Below are positions 25,250 through 36,603 of a DNA stretch of 64,000 bases, one piece after another (the first letter of the stretch is position 1; each line of letters opens with the position of its first letter). The position numbers and the translations under genes were made by a program. Under the pieces are notes generated by a model, which made no database searches, was not told where the DNA came from, and saw only the letters and a program-made list of their open reading frames with translations. The DNA lies in the NCBI RefSeq assembly GCF_042186555.1, contig NC_133324.1:129611655-129675654 (forward strand), read 5' to 3'. The DNA is from Aquarana catesbeiana. Its lineage: Eukaryota > Chordata > Amphibia > Anura > Ranidae.

Positions 25250-26977
25250 CAAAAAATAATAAAGTTGCGCTATATGCACAAATGTTTAAATGGAATATAG
25301 TGAGCAGTGAATCATAACATGAACAAATGCATCCACATCCCAACGTGCAATGAATCAAACATATAATAATGTCCACAATAAGTTGCAAATGTAGCATAAA
25401 TGAATGTGTGCACAAATGGGTGAGTTCCAAAGTGGGAGATGATACAGGTGAAATGCTAGAAAGCTCCCTGGGGCATGGATGGTGTAAGGATGGATCACAG
25501 TGTCAGAGTGGTAATCTGTGTGTGAAAACCCTTACCAAAAAAGGTGGAGCGCTTTATTAATAAAACATGCGGATAACCCGCAAATGACATGTACAAACGA
25601 ATAGTAAAAAGCTGGCTAGACAAAGGAAAAAAAACAAAACACCCGCATGCCGGGGTCACATGTGGCGTGATGGCGTCGGCACAACGCACCGCCCTACATG
25701 TTTCGCAATACCTTGCGTCTTCCTGGGCACGGACGATGTGCTGAGCCATCACTCAGATAACATACGGCTGCAACCAAGCCTCGTTCTGACTCGGGCGCCA
25801 TATTGGATATGGAAAATAGGTGGAACGCAGAAGGGAGCCAGACCTCGATCTGATGCTAATACTCTTCATGCGGGATGTGCCCATGTTGTTACGGGCGCCA
25901 TATTTAAATATAAAATAAATAAAAATCAGATAAAATACAGAGGGGAAACAGACATCAATCTAAACTTATTCCCACACGTATATCTGTACTAGTATAATTG
26001 GAAGATGCATGTGCACATCTTCATACATTATGTGAGATTTTTCAAATACTTCTATTTATATGAAGTAATTAAAAAAATATGTTAAAAGGAGAATTATATC
26101 CAATAGAAAGGGCCAGGTAAACCAATGCAATATTAGAAGGGGTATAGATAATTCTCTTAATTGAATAAAAAACGAGGTCAGAATTCCTTCTATATATGTT
26201 TAAAGATACAATAAATGGAACTCATATCAGACAGTTCATACTTAACAGAGCCAAAATTGTCAAGAATTATTAATAAAAGCATTAATTTCTATGTCTACAT
26301 TCAATCCTGAGGGTCTAAGACATTTTAATTTTGTAGATCCAGTTCATTTCTAGTTTTGAGATGGCCCGTCTTTTGGGACCCCCTCTCCAAGGTAATCTCA
26401 GTCTGTCTATACCTACCATAGAGGTACCCTTAGGATTTTGTTGGTGGACCTCTAAGTAATGTTTAGAGGGTGGATGACCCTGGAACCCTTGTTGCTTGTT
26501 TAGCCTTATCTGCAAAGGGCGTACCGTATGCCCAACATACTGAAGCCCGCATGGGCAGGTCAGGAGATACACTACACACGGAGTGGAACAGAAGGACTTA
26601 ATAGGAAATGTGTAATTTGTTTTTCTAGATGTAAATTCTGTTGTTTTCCTGGCTTTAATAGCATTAATAGAATAAACAGCACAGTTGTTACATCTATAGA
26701 ACCCAACTAAATTTTGAAAAAACATAGGCTTATGTATAGGTGGATTGCAAACAGTGGGGGCCACTAATTGTTTGATGGAAGGGGCTCGCCTAAATATTAC
26801 ACATGGCTTGTCAGGAAGCACCGTGCCAAGCACAGGGTCATTTTTTACTATGTGCCAGTGTTTGCGTATGAGTTTCTTCACAGAGAAATGCTGTTGGGAA
26901 TAGCGTGTAATGAAAGGACAAACCAAATTCCCTGAATCTCGTTCAGCCATCCTGGGTCTGTCTGCCAAAAGCGAATC
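25250..26977 (-). repeat. Left inverted arm of the Penelope-like element
   Basis: This is the reverse complement of 29025-31058. It starts AAAAAATAATAAAGTTGCGC, which pairs with 31037-31058. It ends at GCGAATC (26971-26977), which pairs with 29025-29031. It lacks about 245 bp present in the right arm (about 30475-30718), so the arms differ in length (1.73 versus 2.03 kb). Small substitutions and indels are scattered throughout. Confidence 0.9.
26315..26977 (-). pseudogene. Inverted copy of the Penelope GIY-YIG endonuclease region
   Basis: The minus-strand frame from SLLADRPRMAERDSG to the stop at 26315 repeats the C-terminal domain of the right arm, including CVVYLLTCPCGLQYVG. It lacks the 5' part of the gene, so it cannot be expressed as a full protein. 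Relative to the right arm it has lost several codons after RLN (the EHLGNIRR stretch), which removes a conserved endonuclease Glu-His, but it keeps the extreme C-terminus in frame. Upstream of 26977 the open frame continues into unrelated unique sequence. Confidence 0.85.
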
Positions 26978-27491
26978 AAGGGTCATTCCAATCAAGAGCC
27001 AGGACACCAAGACGTCCCAACAATGGTTTCCCAAAGAAACCTTCCAATCGAAAATCAAAAAAGAATAAAAAATCGTCCCATTATAAACAAAGAAAAGAAC
27101 ACAATGGTGGTCCATATGTGGAGGATTATTATGACCATAATCCATCATGAAAACCACATTTGGAGGATCAGTACACTGTTCCAACATATAACAGATTCCA
27201 ATCACTAAGGGATAGAGACCACTATTGACAGTGGACACTACCCATATAGGGAAAACCAATATGCGGAGTATCGCACTCCAAAGAGGGGTAGAAGGCCTGA
27301 CAGACCTTCTTGGTACCAGTCATCACATTCACATAATAGAGAACATAAGTCGGGCCCCTCTCATTATCCACAATGGGATGAATACCATCAGTCACAACAT
27401 TGGGGTTTTCCCAGGGTGGAACAAAAGGCACAAAGACCAATAGAACACAAAGAGGAGCCCGAAGGGGGCGGAGGTCAAAAAGGAAAAGGGA
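26978..27491 (+). other. Penelope 5' region, broken N-terminal coding sequence
   Basis: In the + direction, short frames rich in Lys, Arg, Asn and Ser begin near 26999 (for example KKPSNRKSKKNKKSSHYK), interrupted by stops. This could be the basic N-terminal extension preceding the reverse transcriptase, decayed by frameshifts. No promoter is identified. Confidence 0.5.
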
Positions 27492-28691
27492 GTGAAGGGA
27501 CATGGAATTTTTAACCTAAGTAATGTCACCCTCACTGATGCTGAAATCTCCCTCCTAGATAAGGGCCTCAAATCCCCCCCCCCCCCCCCCCCCCGAGCCA
27601 TGAATAAATTCGAGACATACATGGACATTCACAAATCCACAAGGAAGCTTAATATTAAGAGATATATATTATCTAATCCCATCAATACAAAAAGGTTAGA
27701 TTCTATCAACATTAGGCATTCTGGCCTTGCCAATGCTTCCTTATTCAATCCCCCATGTGGCTTATCCTCATCCATTAAGGTTTTTAGAGATCTGGTCTTG
27801 AGAGACTTGGACCTCTTAAAGGTCAAACAAGCTAGGATGGCCAAACATCTCCAGTTAGGTTTGGACCAATTATGCAATCAGAAAGAGTTGGTGATTAGGC
27901 CTGCCGACAAAGGGGGTGGAATTGTCGTTTTAAATAAGATTGACTATCTTACAGAACTTAACAGGATTGTTGGGGATAGAGAAACTTATATGCCACTTCC
28001 CTCTGACCCAGGATTCAGATTTAAAAAGGAACTTGAGGCTATTGTTAAGTATGGCTTCGATTCAGGCATCCTTAACAAAAAGGAAAAATCATTTCTTATA
28101 CCTATTGCCTCTAGAATTCCCATCATATATTACCTGCCCAAAACCCACAAGGATCCTGTTCATCCCCCTGGTCGACCCATTATTAGTGGGATTGATTCCC
28201 TTACTGCTTGGGTGGGGAAATATATTGATGGGTTTCTTCAACCGCTTGTTAGATCTCTGCCTGATTATATCAAGGACACAAAGCATACGATCAATATCTT
28301 AAGGGACTGTGGGTATAGAGAGGGCCTTTGGCTAGTCACAGCCGATGTGACATCCCTGTACACCATAATCCCACATAATTGGGGTCTGTTGTCGGTGAAC
28401 CATTTTTTAAGGAAGGATGCTACTCTGCCCTCCAAACTCTTAGAGTATGCTACCATGCATCATTTTTTCTGGCATGAGAATAAATATTTTCTCCAGAGAA
28501 AGGGTGTAGCCATGGGGGCCAAGTTTGCCCCCAGCCTGGCAAATCTGTTCATGGGCAAGTGGGAGGAGGACATCATCTATGCCAATAAGAGACCAGAGTT
28601 GGTCCTGTGGGCCAGGTACATAGATGATGTCCTCCTCCTATGGGATGGCACCCATGAGTCCTTACAGTCGTTTGTCTTCCTTAAACAATAA
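27492..28691 (+). CDS. Penelope-like reverse transcriptase ORF (truncated by frameshift)
   Basis: The uninterrupted 399-codon frame encodes the core of a Penelope-like reverse transcriptase, which is closer to telomerase RT than to other retroelement RTs. Family motifs are visible: FNLSNVTLTDAEISLLDKGL near the start, RPADKGGG at residues 136-143, YYLPKTHK and GRPIISG, then VTADVTSLY with a catalytic Asp, KGVAMGAKFAPSLANLFM, and the catalytic box YIDD at 376-379. The first codon of the frame is GTG, and the first in-frame ATG is at 27600. Upstream stops show the true start is lost. A C21 run (27574-27594) encodes seven prolines and looks like slippage. The frame ends at 28689-28691, after which homologous sequence continues in another frame with stops. 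Nearly complete but not functional. Confidence 0.93.
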   Translation: MKGHGIFNLSNVTLTDAEISLLDKGLKSPPPPPPRAMNKFETYMDIHKSTRKLNIKRYILSNPINTKRLDSINIRHSGLANASLFNPPCGLSSSIKVFRDLVLRDLDLLKVKQARMAKHLQLGLDQLCNQKELVIRPADKGGGIVVLNKIDYLTELNRIVGDRETYMPLPSDPGFRFKKELEAIVKYGFDSGILNKKEKSFLIPIASRIPIIYYLPKTHKDPVHPPGRPIISGIDSLTAWVGKYIDGFLQPLVRSLPDYIKDTKHTINILRDCGYREGLWLVTADVTSLYTIIPHNWGLLSVNHFLRKDATLPSKLLEYATMHHFFWHENKYFLQRKGVAMGAKFAPSLANLFMGKWEEDIIYANKRPELVLWARYIDDVLLLWDGTHESLQSFVFLKQ

Positions 28692-28913
28692 CGATCGAGG
28701 CATAGAATTTAAATATGAAGCCAGCCAGCATACCATTAACTTCTTGGATTTGAATATTCGAAGTGAGGGTGACACTTTAGTCACCTCCACTTATTAATTA
28801 TCAAAGCGACTGACCGAAATTCCTTCATACCCAGAGATAGCTGCCATCACTGCCCATGGTTAGATTCAGTCTCCAAAAGCCAATTTATCCGCAAGGGAAG
28901 AAACTGCACTCGA

Positions 28914-29591
28914 GTGGATGATTTTAACACACAAACTAGGATACTCAAAAACAGACTATGCGATAAAGGTTATGATTTAACCACCCTAAATAATACAATT
29001 GAGGAGGTCCGTATGTTGGACCGGGATTCGCTTTTGGCAGACAGACCCAGGATGGCTGAACGAGATTCAGGTAATTTGGTTTGTCCTTTCATTACACGCT
29101 ATTCCCAACAGCATTTCTCTGTGAAGAAACTCATACGCAAACACTGGCACATAGTAAAAAATGACCCTGTGCTTGGCACGGTGCTTCCTGACAAGCCATG
29201 TGTAATATTTAGGGGAGCCCCTTCCATCAAACAATTAGTGACCCCCACTGTTTGCAATCCACCTATATATAAGCCCATGTTTTTTCAAAATTTAGTTGGG
29301 TTCTATAGATGTAACAACTGTGCTGTTTGTTCTATTAATGCTATTAAAGCCAGGAAAACAACAGAATTTACGTCTAGAAAAACAAATTACATATTTCCTA
29401 TTAAGTCCTTTGTGACCAGTTCCACTCCATGTGTAGTGTATCTCCTGACCTGCCCATGCGGGCTTCAGTATGTTGGGCGTACGGTACGCTCTTTGCAGGT
29501 CAGGCTAAACGAGCATCTAGGTAACATTAGGAGAGGGTTCCAGGGTCATCCACTCTCTAAACATTACTTAGGTCCACCAACAAAATCCTAA
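28914..29591 (+). CDS. Penelope-like GIY-YIG endonuclease ORF (right arm)
   Basis: The 225-codon frame covers the linker and endonuclease of the same element. A Cys-rich linker (FYRCNNCAVC) precedes the GIY-YIG-type core VVYLLTCPCGLQYVGRT (residues 174-190) and RLNEHLGNIRRGFQGH. GIY-YIG nucleases nick the target for target-primed reverse transcription. A CNNC linker before the nuclease is typical of GIY-YIG Penelope elements of vertebrates (Neptune/Poseidon-like). A 2-bp loss at about 29574, compared with the left arm, shifts the last 50 or so codons out of frame; that C-terminal region continues to about 29759. Confidence 0.9.
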   Translation: MDDFNTQTRILKNRLCDKGYDLTTLNNTIEEVRMLDRDSLLADRPRMAERDSGNLVCPFITRYSQQHFSVKKLIRKHWHIVKNDPVLGTVLPDKPCVIFRGAPSIKQLVTPTVCNPPIYKPMFFQNLVGFYRCNNCAVCSINAIKARKTTEFTSRKTNYIFPIKSFVTSSTPCVVYLLTCPCGLQYVGRTVRSLQVRLNEHLGNIRRGFQGHPLSKHYLGPPTKS

Positions 29592-31147
29592 GGGTACCTC
29601 TATGGTAGGTATAGACAGACTGAGATTACCTTGGAGAGGGGGTCCCAAAAGACGGGCCATTTCAAAACTAGAAATGAATTGGTTCTACAAAATTAAATGT
29701 CTTAGACCCTCAGGATTGAATGTAGACACAGAAATTAATGCTTTTATTGATAATTCTTGACAATTTTGGCTCTTGTTAAGTATGAACTGTCTGATATGAG
29801 TTCCATTTATTGTATCTTTAAACATATATAGAAGGGATCCTGACCTTGTTTTTTATTCAATTAAGAGAATTATCTATACCCCTTCTAATATTGCATTGGT
29901 TTATCTGGCCCTTTCTATTGGATATAATTCTCCTTTTAACATATTTTTTTAATTACTTCATATAAATAGAAGTATTTGAAAAATCTCACATAATGTATGA
30001 AGATGTGCACACGCATCTTCCAATTATACTAGTACAGATATACGTGTGGTAATAAGTTTAGACTGATGTCTGTTTCCCCTCTGTATTTTATCTAATTTTT
30101 ATCTATTTTATTTTTAAATATGGCGCCCGTAACAACATGGGCACATACCGCACACAGAGTATTAGCATCAGATCGAGGTCTGGCTCCCTTCTGCGTTCCA
30201 CCTATTTTCCATATCCAATATGGCGCCCGAGTCAGAACGAGGCTTGGTTGTGGCCATACGTTATTTGAGTGATGGCTCAGCACACCGCCCGTGCCCCAGG
30301 AAGACGCAAGGCATTGTGAAACATGTAGGGCGGTGTGTTGTGCTGACACTATCACGCCACATGTGACCCCGGCACGCGGGTGTTTTGTTTTTTTCGTTTG
30401 TCTAGCCGGCTTTTTAATATTCGTTTGTACATGTCATTTGCAGGTTATCCGCATGTTTTATTAATAAAGCGCTTTCGATTTTACTACACGATTAGCGTCC
30501 CTTGTCTTCTCGCTTTTCCACTCAGGGCCTGGAGCCCGAGTGTGTTTCATTTCAGAGCCAGACAAGCTATCGTTTCGGGTTTTATCCGTATCCCTGTGTG
30601 ACACCTCCATCCATCATTTGAAGTGAACCAGAGACCGGAGATACCAGACATCAGAAGGTTCCACAGTCCCCCACAGAGGGTAATCTGTCTGCTTAAATTA
30701 CCCTGCGCTGGAGGGGGTCCACCTTTTCTGGTAAGGGTCTTCACACACAGATTACCACTCTGACACTGTGATCCATCCTTCCACCATCCATGCCCCAGGG
30801 AGCTTTCTAGCATTTCACCTGTATCATCTCCCACTTTGGAACTCACCCATTTGTGCACACATTCATTTATGCTACATTTGCAACTTATTGTGGACATTAT
30901 TATATGTTTGATTCATTGCACTTTGGGATGTGGATGAATTTTTTCACGTTATGACTCACTGCTCACTATATTGCATTTAAACATTTGTGCATATATACCA
31001 TTTATGATCCTCCATATGAATATCATATTTGTTTATAGCGCAACTTTATTATTTTTTGAGGTTTTTCTACCATAGAGATATTAGATTTAGTTTTTGGTTG
31101 CTGCTTTTATATACAATCTAGCGCTGTATTTTTTCCTTTTTTTATTT
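29592..31147 (+). other. Penelope 3' region and tail
   Basis: Out-of-frame endonuclease C-terminus to about 29759, then untranslated sequence. At 30306-30326 a short stem (CGCAA-GGCA-TTGTG) is followed by GAAACATGT, and the left arm keeps a perfect version of the stem. About 245 bp around 30475-30718 is absent from the left arm. Beyond 31058 an unpaired tail of about 90 bp includes TCTAGCGCTGTATTTTTTCC. Confidence 0.65.
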
Positions 31148-31161
31148 ACATTTCCATTTGT

Positions 31162-31480
31162 GCATGACCACAGGGGTGCTTTACATTTTTTTTTTTATTT
31201 AAATGTATTTATTTCACACATTTTCATTTTTTTTTCACTTAACTTTATTGCTACACAGGGGTAAATCACACATTGGACAGGTACACTCTATGGATAGATA
31301 AGGGGTCTAATAGACCACTGATTCCTCCTCTTCCCTACAAGGCAGCTAATCAGATATCTATTAGGTCAACTGCTTCCCTGACTGTAACAGAGAGAAAGAC
31401 AGCTCTGAAACCGGAAGTGCTGACATTATCATCACTTTTGCCTTCATTCATCACAGAGGAGATAGGAGAACGGTGGTACA
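31162..31480 (+). mobile_element. piggyBac-family repeat (right part of the Penelope target)
   Basis: It continues the repeat interrupted at 25249 and parallels 41098-41420 of the piggyBac element (GGGGTCTAATAGACCACTGAT versus GGGGTCTATTAGACAATAGAT, then CTCCTCT-rich sequence). Outer boundary not seen. Confidence 0.5.
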
Positions 31481-33856
31481 GGTGAGCCCTGGAATAGCAG
31501 GAGTGGGGGAAGACTTTTCATAGCTGTAAAAGTGATCACTTTCGCATGAGATCTGATATAACCAGCTAAAATAAAAAAAATAAAAAATACCAGGATCATG
31601 GCTGCAACCTAACCACTTGCTCTCCAGGACGTATATACCTAGATGAATGCTGGACTGCAATTGGGTAAACTGCAACCTTAAACATTGAAAATGCATGCAA
31701 ACGGAGGCTTTTTATTGCAGGAGAAGACACTATAAAGGATTCTTACCTGCTTATTTGCAATCTTCTATACAGTGTATACTGAGCTACACACATGTTTTCT
31801 TTTGACACTTGCTGGGATGAAGGAAGCACTGGAGGGTGTGTGAATATGGTTGGGCTTCAAATCGCAATTGATTACTCATTTTAATTAATTCCAGGTGCAT
31901 AAAAAGGTATTCCATGCCTCACACTTTGATCTTTCTAAAGCAGCCACAGCTTAAGTAGAAAAGCTTGTCCCCTGCCAGCAGCCGCAGAGTTGCTCCATAG
32001 AGAAGCAGTGATCTAATATTCCCCCTAGTCTATAGCTCTACAATTAGATTGGCCTAGCTCATGCTTTCTGCTCATTGGAGAGCTGAGACTCAGCAGAGGG
32101 GGGTCTAACCTCTGCAGAGAGAGCACTGCTTTCTAACAGACAGCTAGAGTCCCACTCTGCAGTTGCTGGCAAGGGAAACTTTAATGTTTATCTGTATATT
32201 GGAGAAGCAATATGATGACAGGTAAAGTAGCTCCCTGTTTTGGGCTAGCGACTCAAAGTATTGGAGTAAGAGGTTCAGCATGACAGCCAGGCACCTGGCA
32301 TTTACATAATGAACAGTCGGCAATGCCATCCTACATTAAAGACAAAGGAAATTTGTATCGCATTTAATTTCCTAGAAACTGACTGAAATTTGAGCCTGTC
32401 ACACACTTCAATGCATTCAACATCTGTAGTATTGGATAACATCATATACCTTTAAGGATGTGGATTGTGAAATTAGGGTCTGCCTTCTTTATGAATTAAA
32501 CCTTGACCATATTAGCCAAGCCAGTCCTTCTTTAATTTAAAGAAGAACTCTAGATATGGATATTTTATACATGGTTACATTGGTCTTGCTTGGATTAATG
32601 TAACCATTTACTAAACCATACCCGGTCGAGGCTCCCAGGAAGCTGGAAATCACAGTAGTAGACACCTCTATTACAGTAAACCCCACTAGCTTCTGGGTCC
32701 CATGCTGAGTGGCAGGCCTGATGTACATTGAACACCAGAGGTCAGCTGCTCAGCATGGGTGCTATTCAGAGAATGCAAAGCATTCTCTGATTGGCCGAGG
32801 TGGAGAGCCTGATGTCACTCCTCTTCCTCGTCCAATCAGAAAAAGATTTGCATTCATTCAGAAAATGCTAATCTGAATGGCGCCCATGCTAAATGGCCTA
32901 TCTCCTGTCTACACAATACATCAGGTCAGCTGCTCAGCACAAGACCCAGAAGTTAGTGGAGGTCACTGGAGTAGTGGTGTAGTGGTGTCTATTTCAGTGA
33001 TTTCCAGCATCCAAGGGCCTCGTTTTAGTTGTTTGTGTACTTCTTGTTAATTTTCACTCAGTACCAGTCCGGTAAAAGTTTGTGTCCAGAACTTAAAGTG
33101 TAGAGAAATCTCTCTAACTGATCCCTTATAGCAGTAAAAACTGACAGGGTTGGTGGTCCCCAGGGTGCAGGACTGGCTCTGGAGGGTACAAAGAATTCAG
33201 GCAGCAGAGGAGTGGATTGGAGGCATCAATGTCCAACAGACCCGGTACTGGGCCTTTAGCGAACATAGTTACTAGATGGTATAAGTATAGGAGTGTTGTC
33301 GTCACAGGGTGGCACTGTGGACAGCACGATTAATGGTAAACTATGCCACGTCCTAGAATAGGTATGTATAGAAAATGGAAGAAATTGACTTTTCAGGCAT
33401 TTGTTTATATTAAAATTAACAATATTTATTTATTACAAATCATACATGAAAAAGACTAGGACAAGAATAAAAAAAATATTTACATGTTGATTGTGAATTA
33501 AAAACGGGTCTCAGGAACAATTCTTGACTGTACATTTTGAACATTGAAGCAGAATTGATCTATGCTGGTTTGGCTTCATTAACCCCTCTATATACAATCA
33601 CTGTATGATAAATGCTTAGATCATTTTGCATGTGTATATATGTGTTATATTTTTGGGGGCTTATTTGATAAGCCATAAGAACCTTTTGTCAACCTACCAA
33701 CCCAGTTCATGTAGGGTAATTTTGAACTCTGGACTGTTTGGTTGGTCACTGAGGCATGTTTTTTAACTGAAAAACAATTTCTTCCATTTCCTATATATAG
33801 TTCCTAGATGGTTCTACATTTGTGGTGCATGTTATGGTGATATTGGTATTGCACCC
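31481..33856. other. Intergenic; diverged repeat copy at about 32630-32900
   Basis: About 32630-32900 is the second copy of the repeat seen at 4435-4735. A TTAA followed by AGAAGAACTCTAG at 32534 could be a MITE end, but the partner is unclear. No coding signal. Confidence 0.4.
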
Positions 33857-33860
33857 TTAA

Positions 33861-34214
33861 AGTAGAACTATGGGCAAAATTTTTTTCTTCACGTTGGATA
33901 GAGCAAGGGAGGGTCAGATTTTTTTTTTTTTTTTCGCTATCTGTGTCCCATTGCAGAGATTTCCCTTCACTTCCTGTCCCATAGCCAAATGAGAGGAAAT
34001 CCCTGCAAATTAATGGAATTTCTTGGAGACAACAGGGGACACTCAAAATTTGAGTTTTTCTTTTACTTTCACGTTTAATGATAATGGTAAACAAGGCACA
34101 TAGAGAGGGTGAATCTTCTTAACAGGGACACAGACGGCAATAAAAACTGATAGGTGTTCTAATCCCTCTTCCCTCTATCCAGAACTAAAGAAACAGTTTT
34201 GCCTTCAGTGATAC
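33861..34214 (+). mobile_element. TTAA-flanked MITE
   Basis: TTAA flanks it (33857-33860 and 34215-34218). Left end AGTAGAACTATGGGCAAAAT; the reverse complement of the right end reads AGTATCACTGAAGGCAAAAC. Same family as 19722-20325. Confidence 0.7.
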
Positions 34215-34347
34215 TTAAGTGCTTCTGGGACTTTTGCCCTGGAGGAGACAATTGGTTCTTGATAATTGCACTGTGTATGGATACCGGCAGGCTTTTTGAG
34301 TCGTCTGTACCTATTGATGAACTGTTATGTTTTTCTCATATGCTTAA

Positions 34348-35309
34348 CCTCTTACTGACTCCCCGCTGTCGTTTTATGTTGGTACTTTGACTCTAGATAG
34401 CTGCCATAACCTCGGTATTTTCAAAAACGGTGGACGGTCCTCTTTCGGGTAAAAGTGGTTTTTGCAGCAGATTCATCCCAAGATCACTTTTATCGTGGAC
34501 GGGAGAGGGCCCCTCCGCGTTCTGGTCATCTCCACCGCTTACCGGAGCTGTCAGTAGCGACAGAGACTATTGAGTCCTTTCCCCCTGTGAGGCTGGAAGT
34601 CGAGTGAGGGAAAGATGACCCCCCACTTGGCTCCATACCATTGGATGACGGAAGCAAACGTCACTTCCGCCCAGTGGTCCTAAAGGGAAAATTTTTTTTA
34701 TTGAAAAAAAAAAAAACTTTTTTATTTATTTTATTGCATTTAAGTGTAAATGTGAGATTTGAGGTCTTTTTGTCCCCAGATCTCACATTATAGAGGTCCT
34801 GTCATGCTTTTTTTTTTCTATTACAAGGGATGTTTACATTTCTTGTAATAGGAATAAACGTGACCCACATTTTTTTTTTTTAAATGCAGTATAAAAAAAT
34901 TTAAAAAATTTTAAAGCACCCCGTCCCGCCAAGCTCGCGCACATAAGCGAGCGAATACGCAAGTCGCGCCGCATATGAAAACAGTGTTCAAACCACACAT
35001 GTGAGGTATCACCGTGACCGTTAGACCTGTAGAAATTTTTAAACAACGCTAATGGAGATTTTTAAGTGCCAAAGTATGTCGCCATTCCACGAACGGGCGC
35101 AATTTTGAAGCATGACATGTTGGGTATCAATTTACTCGGCTTAACATTATCTTTCATAATATAGAAAAATAATTGGGCTAACTTTACTGTCTTATTTCTT
35201 AATTTAAAAAAGTGTATTTTTTCCAAAGAAATTGCTCTTGTAAGACCGCTGCACAAATACGGTGTGACATAAAAGTATTGTAACAACCGCCATTTTATTC
35301 TCTAGGGTG

Positions 35310-35373
<64 letters not shown>

Positions 35374-35472
35374 TATAATATGTCTAGGGGTTTTAAGTAA
35401 TTTTTTTAATAAAAACAAATGATTTTAACTTGTAAACAACAGATCTCAAAAAGAGGCTTTGTCCTTAAGTGG
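34348..35472. mobile_element. piggyBac-type MITE with (TA)n
   Basis: TTAA flanks it (34344-34347 and 35473-35476). The right end, read inward, is CCACTTAAGGACAAAGCC, close to the piggyBac end at 40583 (CCACTTGAAGACAAAGCC). The left end CCTCTTACTGACTCC is more diverged. It carries a (TA)n tract (about 35312-35386). No transposase. Confidence 0.75.
35312..35386. repeat. (TA)n microsatellite
   Basis: A long TA dinucleotide tract, slightly interrupted at its right end. Confidence 0.97.
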
Positions 35473-35632
35473 TTAAATAAAGCTTAAATAAAATTTAAAA
35501 AAAAAAAAATTCCTGACAGGGTTTCTAACCTTTCCCCATTCTATCCAAAATATAAAAAGTATTGGGTTGTGGAAGATATTATTTCCTGTGGCGACGATTG
35601 ATATTTAAACATGTCATACCTAACACCTAAAG

Positions 35633-35791
35633 CAAGGATATGCAATGAGCGGACCTCCAGCTGTTGCAAAACTACAAGTCCCATCATGCCTCTGCCTCTG
35701 GGTGTCATGCTTGTGGCTGTCAGAGTCTTGCTATGCCTCGTGGGACTTGTAGTTCTGCAACAGCTGGAGGTCCGCCAATTGCATATCCCTG
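35633..35791. mobile_element. Foldback hAT MITE
   Basis: A perfect 8-bp duplication ACCTAAAG flanks it (35625-35632 and 35792-35799). The 159-bp element is nearly a palindrome: CGGACCTCCAGCTGTTGC near the left end returns as GCAACAGCTGGAGGTCCG near the right. The outermost bases are CAAGGATATGCAA and TTGCATATCCCTG. Confidence 0.92.
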
Positions 35792-35799
35792 ACCTAAAG

Positions 35800-36600
35800 G
35801 CTTTTTTATAGCCATGGTAACAGAAGAAATCAGGGTGGAGGTGCTGTGAGACCCAAAGAGTAAGGGTACGCTTATCATGTCTTGATTACCACCCCCAGCA
35901 TACTGTACATCAAAAGTCATACTTGCCTTTTCTTCTCCAGCTCCTCCCAGACAAAGTATAAAGCTTTCAAAGGCTGGGGTGGACATCACAGCCTAATAAG
36001 ATTAAATGAGCTTACAACTCAAATGTGATATACGTATGCTGAATAGACTACAATCTTTATCATTGGAGGTAGCATTAGCGTCTACATTCCCATCTTCACT
36101 CTGTTAATTGCAAGTACCACAAGGACAAGTTGCTAAATTACTTTAACAGGTAAAGTGTAGAGGAAGCTATGGGCATGCCCAAATACACTAAACCTCCATT
36201 ATTGGAAGGGATATGTACAGGGTCTACCTCAGTGTTTCTCAACCTTTTTTCAGTCAAGGCATTCTTTAAATTTACACACCCCATTCTAAAATGTAAAAAA
36301 ATATAGAGGTGATTTATTCTCTTCCAAAGCAAATACACCTTTGCACACTGGTACTGACTAGTATTCCAATGTTTCTTTTCTCTCTGTAATGTGACCCCAG
36401 TGCTGATGGAGAAGGGTGGGGGCAAACAAGGATGCTGTGCAGGCATCCATTGTCCTCCTTGTCAAACAATAACATCATTGGTTGTTAGGATTCTGGCAGA
36501 TGAAAGGTTAAAATGGGGCACAATGAAAACCTGCGGCTTTGTGTAACTAAACGGCAGGCTTAATCCACCTGCTGGCTTGTATACAATTTTGGGGCAACTT
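35800..36600. other. Intergenic, possible half hAT end at 36231
   Basis: CAGTGTTTCTCAACCTTTTT at about 36231 looks like a left hAT end, but no matching right end or duplication was found nearby. Nothing else recognised. Confidence 0.4.
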
Positions 36601-36603
36601 TTA

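Larger units (their letters stand above)
25250..31147 (+). mobile_element. Penelope-like retroelement with inverted 5' partial copy
   Basis: The 5.9-kb insertion is bounded by a 14-bp target duplication ACATTTCCATTTGT (25236-25249 and 31148-31161). It reads left to right as follows. An inverted partial copy of the element's 3' half occupies 25250-26977. A unique 5' region follows (26978 to about 27491). Reverse transcriptase is at 27492-28691, the GIY-YIG endonuclease at 28914-29760, and the 3' UTR runs to 31058, where pairing with the left arm ends. A short unpaired tail ending in TAGCGCTGTATTTTTTCC-rich sequence completes it. Penelope-like elements are known for terminal repeats that may be inverted and 5' truncated. 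The interrupted target is a piggyBac-family repeat, so the empty site can be inferred from its sister copy. Confidence 0.92.

Noticed and set aside
26978..27259. N-terminal extension of the inverted endonuclease frame on the minus strand
   Set aside because: The open frame runs past the arm boundary into unique Penelope 5' sequence read backwards; fortuitous.
36231..36460. Complete hAT element starting CAGTGTTTCTCAACC
   Set aside because: No inverted right end or 8-bp duplication could be found.
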